From: Ichthyosporea sp. XGB-2017a
Lineage: Eukaryota > Opisthokonta > Ichthyosporea
Assembly: GCA_002811675.1 (NCBI GenBank)
Contig: PDIM01000036.1
Location: 29,442-77,816, forward strand
Direction: 5' to 3'
DNA length: 48,375 nucleotides
Part shown: positions 42,555-48,375 of the stretch, in pieces
Numbering within the stretch: position 1 is the first letter of the stretch
Layout: every line of letters begins with the position of its first letter
The notes under the pieces: model-generated
What the model was told of the DNA's origin: nothing
Database searches by the model: none
The model's input: only the letters and a program-made list of their open reading frames with translations
Translations under genes and position numbers: made by a program

Positions 42555-43928
42555 CTTTAAGATTCCAAATCTCCCAAACACTTTATCACTATAGACTTTT
42601 GTTTCTCTGAATCCCAAAAACAACTCGTGCTGCTGTTTAACTTTTGACCTTTGTCCCAAATTATAAAAAAAAAAACCCAAAAACTGTCGGTGGGAAAAAA
42701 AGAAAATTCAGATGGGCCAAATATTATATTCATTCAATTTCTCCCCAATAAATTTGCCGCCCTTTTTTTTTGTTTTCTCCTTTACTCTTAACTGTAATTT
42801 TTGTTTTTTAGTACTTTTGTAATGCACACGTCTCGACCATGCGTACGTCAAAATATTTCGACAATATTTATGCATGTGCACAATATATATATTCATGTGA
42901 AAAGCTTCTCACTTGTATTTACAGTAATTTGAGATTATGTTTTGAAATTGATTATATATATAAGTATTAAAAGATTCCTCAGAGAATTTTGTACCTGCCT
43001 AAATTATGTCGATATTCATGTACTCATGATGATATATCATGTAATTATAATGGGTATGACGAGGGTTTTGACCATTAAAGTAGACGATAATATTGTTGTA
43101 ATTATTGTTGTCCAAGTTATAATAACGTATAACGGACATATATTTTATGTAATGTAGATTTTTCCTTTTATCGTTACCCTTGGAACATCCCCCAAAGTTA
43201 CGTCGCTTTCCTTTTTAATTCAGTACGTGCTTTTCGCAGATTAGATATATATTTATCATCATGATCAGGTACGTCTGTACTTATTGGTTCATTTCATTTC
43301 GATATGCATGATCGTGTGGTCAACTTCAATCTAAAAAGTACGGTGAATAATTCACAAAAGTCAAAAAGTTGATCAATCTGCGGAAGACTCAAGATGACAT
43401 GACATAGAAATATATTGAATATGACACTTCTAATATAACAAATTGAAACTGAAACAAAAAACCTCGTGAATTTTCTCATAGACGAAGCTCCATGATGTCG
43501 ACTTCGCCGCAGCTGTGCCTTGCCCATTTTTAATTTTCGAACGATTCTAAATTATAATGGGTAAAGGTGAAAGAACCCCATCAAATTATTAAGCTTCTTT
43601 ATATAACAGTACTTGGGGAAAAGTTGAGCAAGCAAGCTACATATACGTCTGTACATAGCATCCATCAAAACTGGCCAAATCTATCAATATAATGAGATTA
43701 TTTACACGTCTACTAGTAGAAACACATGCGCACTGCAAAGAGGTAAAATTTTTCTTTTCGATCGGCTTCTTATTTGTTTTAAAATTAACAATTTTGTTTG
43801 TTAATAATTGCTTTGTTTTCTAATTTTTAAAGGGATCAAAATCTTGTTTTGCCCAAAGCAAATCTAAAAACAAAAACAGTTCAAAAGAGATTTATTATTC
43901 ATTTGTTTGTTTGTAAAAGTACAGGACC
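42555..43928. other. 1.4-kb AT-rich divergent spacer
   Basis: A-rich on the plus strand at 42661-42712 (T-rich on the coding strand of the minus gene). 43598-43606 reads TTTATATAA and could be a TATA element for the next gene. A possible 5'-UTR intron from GTAAAA (43743) to TACAG (43924) would end just before its ATG; this is weak. No gene was seen. Confidence 0.4.
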
Positions 43929-45098
43929 ATGTTGAAGACATTTTTCTTTGTGTTTTGTCTGGTGGCTTTTGCTGTTTTGCTTACCAGCGCTACCAATACC
44001 GGTACTGATTTTCCTGGATTCAATTATCCTGACGTGCCTAACTGTGGAGAGAACCAGAGAGTAGTTGTCTCTTCAAAGTCTGGATGGGGCACTTTGTCTT
44101 GTGCTGATGGCGCAGACTATGGCAGCCCACCGAAGGGAACCCAGGCTGACGAGGGTCATACGAATGGCTCGCATGAATGTACTTTCCACCCTCTGGTGCC
44201 CCAGATTGTTGGTCTATTGATCACTGAACATTTTATTACTAAGGGTGGCTGGGATCATGATTATGCGGACAGAACCGGGCACGATTCTCGTGCTAATGCA
44301 TATGCCAAGAGCTTTCCCATCAATCAGGATAATACCCCTGAAGACTGTACTGTTCGTGGCTACGTTAAGGATAATCAATGGGTCCCAGTTAGCAACAGCG
44401 ACACAAGGTACCCGAACATCGGTGTGACAAGGCAACAATTGGGCAACTTGATTGGACCTGCTGAATGGCCTAAGCCTTCTACTCAAGCTCTGGGACAAGA
44501 TCCTGATATTTGCAAAGGAGAACCATGCTGCATCACCCAAAACACTGCCTATCCCTCAACTTCCACTTTTGGTGGTTTCGCCGATTTGTCGCATTCCTTG
44601 CACTACATGTGCCAACCCGTCTATTACCCCACTGGTGACATACACTCTACAAGTTCAAGTGCATGTGATAGAGGGGGGTATTATGGCGAGACTCTGGAGC
44701 TGAAGGCCTTTAATGAAATTCCCAAATCTATTTCTGATTCTCAGAAAACTGCATTTCAATGCTTGGCTATTAACGCTTCACAGTCTGCTGCAGATACCTA
44801 TGGGGGATTGGGATTAGATTGTGGCCCTATCATGCCAGGTGGTGAGCACTATGAAAAGGGGTGGGATTTGTATAAGATGCATAGCTGGGCTGTGAACCAA
44901 TACTATCTTGCTTCTAAGAAACTCACCGGACACGGCATTTGTGGAAACTACCATCAGCAAAGAGTAAGACACGCTGCCCTTTGCCACCCAAGCTCTACAG
45001 AGAAGTGTGAAACACCCTACCAAGACAACATGTTTGTAAATTATGGCCGCTACAACAACGGCAACCCCACTTTGTTCAACTGGGGAGGAAGATGGTAA
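43929..45098 (+). CDS. Secreted Cys-rich protein, founding form of the tandem family
   Basis: 389 residues, intronless. A signal peptide (MLKTFFFVFCLVAFAVLLTS) precedes a mature chain with 14 Cys. I do not recognise the domain, but it is clearly shared with the gene at 45705: an N-terminal C-x18-C pair, DEGHTNGSHEC, HDYADRTGHDSRANAYAKSF, DCTVRG, the DPDICKGEPCCI block, LHYMCQP, YGGLGLDCGPIMPGG, SWAVNQYY, GICGNY..RVRHAALC, and a shared C-terminal GGRW. The pattern predicts a disulfide-rich extracellular domain of about 350 residues, perhaps a surface-coat, adhesion or feeding protein; no catalytic motif is evident. Neighbouring remnants and paralogs show local tandem duplication. Confidence 0.88.
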   Translation: MLKTFFFVFCLVAFAVLLTSATNTGTDFPGFNYPDVPNCGENQRVVVSSKSGWGTLSCADGADYGSPPKGTQADEGHTNGSHECTFHPLVPQIVGLLITEHFITKGGWDHDYADRTGHDSRANAYAKSFPINQDNTPEDCTVRGYVKDNQWVPVSNSDTRYPNIGVTRQQLGNLIGPAEWPKPSTQALGQDPDICKGEPCCITQNTAYPSTSTFGGFADLSHSLHYMCQPVYYPTGDIHSTSSSACDRGGYYGETLELKAFNEIPKSISDSQKTAFQCLAINASQSAADTYGGLGLDCGPIMPGGEHYEKGWDLYKMHSWAVNQYYLASKKLTGHGICGNYHQQRVRHAALCHPSSTEKCETPYQDNMFVNYGRYNNGNPTLFNWGGRW

Positions 45099-45262
45099 AT
45101 AGCTGCAGAAACCCCTGTTACTTCTCTTCACCCCCCCCCTTTTTTTTCTCTCCTATTGTCAAGGAGCAACATGTATAAAGCAAGTACAAAAACTAAAGCT
45201 AATAAATTAAAATAAACATTTATAATTGAACTGAGTAATTTAAATTGGTTTTAACGAGAGGA
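45099..45262. other. 3' flank of the secreted Cys-rich gene
   Basis: A C9 run followed by a T8 run at 45132-45148, then AT-rich DNA with AATAAA-like motifs near 45202. The next recognisable sequence is the gene relic at 45263. Confidence 0.4.
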
Positions 45263-45340
45263 CATGATCCAGATATTTGCAATGACCTACCATGCTGTAT
45301 CACTCCAACCATTGCGTATCCCTCGAACTTCACTTTTAAG
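45263..45340 (+). pseudogene. Relic fragment of a third Cys-rich family gene
   Basis: Translated from 45263 the fragment reads HDPDICNDLPCCITPTIAYP and on to SNFTF, aligning with the DPDICKGEPCCITQNTAYPS block of the gene at 43929 and with the equivalent block of the gene at 45705. Similarity is visible at the DNA level too (GATATTTGCAA, CCATGCTG, CTATCCCTC-like runs). Flanking bases do not continue the alignment, so only about 80 bases of an otherwise deleted copy remain. This is host gene debris from tandem duplication. Confidence 0.8.
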
Positions 45341-45704
45341 ATGCCCTCCGTTTTTTTTTTTTAAAAAAAAAAGAAACAAAAAGCGTCAACACACTGCTTT
45401 ACTTGTACAAATATCAAATATCGAAAGCAAAATACAAAAAATAAATTGAAATTGAAGTGTCACAAAACTGTCTGATTTTTTGGCGGGAAAAATCAATTTA
45501 CAAATCCCTTTGCGGTTAAAAAATTTCGGATCGGGCCTCTCTCTGTCTTCAACTTTTTTTTTCTCTTTTTTTTATCTTTTTTTTTTTCATTGAGAAGTGT
45601 TCCCTTTTGTTGAAAAGAGTTGTTTTATTTATTGTATTTATTTTTGATTGGTTTTTTTTTTGGAATTTTACTTGGGTAAGTTATTAATAATAAGGAAGAT
45701 CTAG
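45341..45704. promoter_or_regulatory. Promoter region of the membrane-anchored Cys-rich gene
   Basis: Contains T14/A10 at about 45351-45373, an E2F-like TTTTTGGCGGGAAAAA at 45476-45491, T tracts at 45554-45587, and the 113-bp leader that is repeated at the window's end. The ATG at 45705 follows GGAAGATCTAG. Confidence 0.5.
45588..45700 (+). repeat. Leader direct repeat, copy 1
   Basis: 113 bases from CATTGAGAAGTG to AATAAGGAAGAT, ending four bases before the ATG at 45705. It is matched by 48263-48375 at a constant offset of 2675 with two substitutions and no indels visible (including identical T-run lengths). Confidence 0.95.
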
Positions 45705-47550
45705 ATGCCTTCGTCTACGCGTGTGAGTAATTTAAGCTCGGAGCCCACTGTGGCTTCTGGGGAAATATGGTCTTCCCCGGAATTGTTCGCTCCCGCAAAA
45801 GGTGGGGTGGCAAGGAGATCTACCGGTGGTTCTTTGGGAAAACCAACCACAGCAAGTAGGAAAACAAAGTTAATCGTGTTGGGGGTTGCTGGGGCGGTAA
45901 TCATTGCGATTGCTCTTGGCCTTGGTCTTTATTTTGGCCTGAAGACGGACTCCGATAATGCACAGTCCCCAGGAAATGCTACAAGCGCAACCACCGATCA
46001 GGTTCCCACTACGACAATATTTTCTAGCACTGAAACAACAGCCTTGTCTACCAGTGCTTCTACAAGTGACATTACCCAGACGACTACGACCACACCGGCT
46101 ATGACTTCTACAACCGCAACAGCGAGCGGAATAACCACCGAAACTTTGACTACTATTGCCAGTACTGAATTGCCCACAACCACAAGTACAACAACGAGTG
46201 TAGTGATCCCAACAACGACGATAACAACAACAGCAATGACGACGACAGCAGTGACTAGCAGCAAATTAACTACCACAAGTACGACAACTACTATGGCGAT
46301 TCCAACAACGACAACGACAACGACTACCACGACTACCACAAGAACCACAACTCAAGCACCCACCACCACTTCAGCCCCAACTGGTACGATTCCAGTTTGC
46401 GATCCTGGCTTTGTGGTTGCAAGTCGTAGCAAGGATGGAAATGGAGAGCTGTACTGTAAATTTGGCGAGTACTCAGATACGCTACAGGGAACAATGGCGT
46501 ATGAAGGACATACGAATACCAAAGAGCCCTTCGCGAGTGAATGTATGGTGAGAGTTGATGTTCCACAAAAAGTCGCCCAGGTGGCTGTAGCTTATAGGAT
46601 CCAGCACCAGTACGACAATGGGGGAAGCAACTGGAAGCATGATTATATGGAAAGGTAAAGTAGCGAGCAAAGAAAAGAAGAAACACTTAATCTGATTTCA
46701 TGTCATTAACGTTTTGAGTATGTTTAATTTTTTATACAACCGTTAACGAAATAGATGCGGACATGATAGCAAAACAAACGCCTATGCAAAGTCTTTTACA
46801 ATTACTACTGAAGTGGAAGGGGACTGTGTTGTGCGCGGGCGTGTTGTGTACCAGAATGGAAAACCAACTTGGGAGAGTAATCCTAACTATGCTAACATTG
46901 CGACGATGCGTAAAAAGGCAAACCATCGCACTGGACCCGAAGAATGGCCCACTGTCAAGAGGGTAGATGTGTCTCAGGATCCCGATATTTGTAATGGAGA
47001 AACATGCTGCATTTCCGATGAAGCAGTGGCACCTCCAAATAATCAATTTGGGAACTGGGCGGGCTATGCCCTTGTGCTCCACTATATCTGCTCACCGATT
47101 TATAAACCAAACAGCGTTGATGACTCTCAATGCAATGGAAATGTTGGCTATGCCAATGAAGAAGTGCTCAATTGTGGCTACAACTCCATCCGGACTGATC
47201 GGGGATTGGCTTTCCAAACTAGGTGCACTTGTTTGGGAATCGACGGTGATGAAACCGCGGTGTTCCTCTACGGAGGCCTTGGCTTAGATTGCACAGATAT
47301 CAATCCAGGCGGACGACTACATGGGCGAGACATGTACTACCAATTGAGCTGGGCATTAAACACTTACTACAAAAAAAATGGTGTGTGTGGAGGGTACGGA
47401 ACAGGAAGAGTGCGCTATAATCGCCTATGTGATGCACGAGGAGGAAAGAGCTGTTTCATCCCAGAGCAGAGGAGCTTGGAAATCGCCTATGGGATTGATC
47501 AATATGAAACCACTACACCGGAGCTCTGGATACCTGGGGGAAGATGGTAA
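45705..47550 (+). CDS. Type II membrane protein: mucin-like Thr stalk plus Cys-rich ectodomain
   Basis: Exons 45705-46654 and 46755-47550, 581 residues. A cytosolic N-terminus of about 54 residues, then one membrane segment (KLIVLGVAGAVIIAIALGLG, about 55-79), then a Thr/Ser-rich stalk (about 90-228) with many TTT and STTT runs that should be heavily O-glycosylated, then the family's Cys-rich domain to the C-terminus. Shared blocks with the secreted paralog at 43929: YEGHTN, HDYMERCGHDSKTNAYAKSF (across the splice), DCVVRG, SQDPDICNGETCCI, LHYICSP, YGGLGLDC, INPGGR, GVCGGYGTGRVRYNRLC, and the final GGRW. The layout predicts a cell-surface protein holding the same disulfide-rich head on a stalk. 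Function is unknown; a soluble and a tethered form of one head suggests ligand or coat roles. Confidence 0.88.
46655..46754 (+). other. Intron of the membrane-anchored Cys-rich gene
   Basis: GTAAAG donor inside an Arg codon (phase 2), CGTTAACGAAATAG acceptor. The joined sequence matches the intronless paralog exactly in register (GHDSxxNAYAKSF). Confidence 0.9.
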
Positions 47551-48194
47551 AAAAACAGTACAACAGCAAGCACATCTTTCCTTCTTTTGAGAAATAACAA
47601 CACGAAATCCAATCAAACCTTCAGTCAACTTCTTCTCGTCTAAAATAAAAATGCCACGTGCAGAAAAAATATAATAATGCGACTATTCATTAATTTTTTG
47701 TGGGTAAAAAAATGGCGGCCCCGGGCCTCTTTGCCTTTTTTTTTTTACTGTAATCTTCAAAATTGACTTTTTTTTGGATTTCCTATAAATCAGCGGGAAA
47801 ACTGAAAACAAAAACAAAACAAAAAACGAAACGAAAATTATTTCACACCTATAATATATATAAGAAAAAAAAAAGGAAAAAAAAACTTTTTTGTACCAAT
47901 TTTTCCATAATTAAAAAAAAAACAAAAAAAGGGGATATCGCAGCGGGGAAATATTTCAGTGCCATTGCGCAGTTAACCAATTTTTATTTCCATACAAATT
48001 TCAGTACAATCCTTTTTTTTTGTTTTTTCTTCCAAAACTTTGTAATCCCAAATAAAAAATTGGTTAACTGCGCATTATTCATTATTTCTACTTTTTTCCA
48101 TACAAAATGTATGTAATTTTCTCATCTAAATTAAAAAGTCACGAGACCTTCAGCACCCCCCCCAAAAAAAAAAAATGTGTAGACTTCGCGGTTT

Positions 48195-48243
<49 letters not shown>

Positions 48244-48262
48244 CCCCCTTTTTTTTTTTTTT
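47551..48262. other. Spacer between the anchored Cys-rich gene and the next repeat-led copy
   Basis: 3' flank with AATAAA-like motif near 47644 and CACGTG at 47655. T and A homopolymers are frequent, including a pure run of 43 T at 48196-48238. The inverted repeat is annotated separately. No gene is recognised. Confidence 0.45.
47966..48074. repeat. Inverted repeat with 24-25-bp arms
   Basis: Left arm 47966-47989 (TGCGCAGTTAACCAATTTTT plus ATTT) and right arm 48050-48074 are reverse complements apart from one extra A; the loop is 60 bases. The arms could form a hairpin or be the ends of a small non-autonomous element. Confidence 0.8.
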
Positions 48263-48375
48263 CATTGAGAATTGTTCCCTTTTGTTGAAAAGAGTTTTTT
48301 TATTTATTGTATTTATTTTTGATTGGTTTTTTTTTTGGAATTTTACTTGGGTAAGTTATTAATAATAAGGAAGAT
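48263..48375 (+). repeat. Leader direct repeat, copy 2 (probable start of another family gene)
   Basis: Near-identical to 45588-45700, with two substitutions. The window stops at the base equivalent to 45700, four bases before where the start codon would be, so another tandem copy of the anchored Cys-rich gene probably begins just to the right. Confidence 0.9.

Noticed and set aside
45998-46348. Val-rich minus-strand frame
   Set aside because: Antisense of the Thr-rich stalk repeats.

Overview
The window is nuclear DNA of a microbial eukaryote. It shows GT-AG introns of about 74-126 nt, AATAAA poly(A) signals, a class I histone deacetylase, the spliceosomal helicase BRR2, RPA2, an RNase P/MRP zinc protein, a cargo lectin and a CLC anion transporter. 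Two genes point to a flagellated cell: a CDKL1/4-type ciliary kinase, and an ENO4-type enolase with an N-terminal RIIa/Dpy-30-like docking helix pair. I cannot name the lineage. Intergenic DNA is AT-rich with long homopolymer runs, and coding DNA is more balanced in composition.

Layout. 1-725: 3' part of an ERGIC-53/VIP36-type lectin gene, convergent with an intronless WD40 gene (907-2625, minus). 3790-6187 (minus): two-exon ENO4-like gene. 7953-10046: secreted mosaic protein built from bacterial-looking modules. 10438-13953: CLC transporter, convergent with a FAD monooxygenase (14037-15443, minus). 15751-22578: intronless BRR2. 22853-23515 (minus): Rpp21/Rpr2-like protein. 23960-24346: small glyoxalase-fold protein. 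24677-25659: RPA2, two exons. 25887-27935 (minus): RapGAP-domain protein. 29774-31383: HDAC, two exons. 31788-34176 (minus): six-exon armadillo-repeat protein with a C-terminal Cys-rich knuckle. 35742-36578: alpha/beta hydrolase. 37331-38497 (minus): coiled-coil protein with a GCR1_C-like DNA-binding domain. 39393-41328: CDKL1/4 kinase, four exons. 42027-42554 (minus): small secreted protein.

43929 to the right edge is the most unusual part. It holds a tandem family of Cys-rich extracellular proteins that I do not recognise. One member (43929-45098) is secreted. A paralog (45705-47550) carries the same domain on a Thr-rich mucin-like stalk behind a single membrane anchor. A coding fragment of another copy lies between them (about 45263-45340). 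The 113-bp leader of the anchored gene is repeated at the window's last bases, so a further copy probably starts just outside.

Most of the other genes are unrelated housekeeping genes packed on both strands, with no operon logic. Recurrent non-coding features are poly-T tracts on the coding strand just upstream of start codons, and several genes whose AATAAA signal touches or nearly touches the stop codon. I saw no tRNA, rRNA, CRISPR array or virus-like element.
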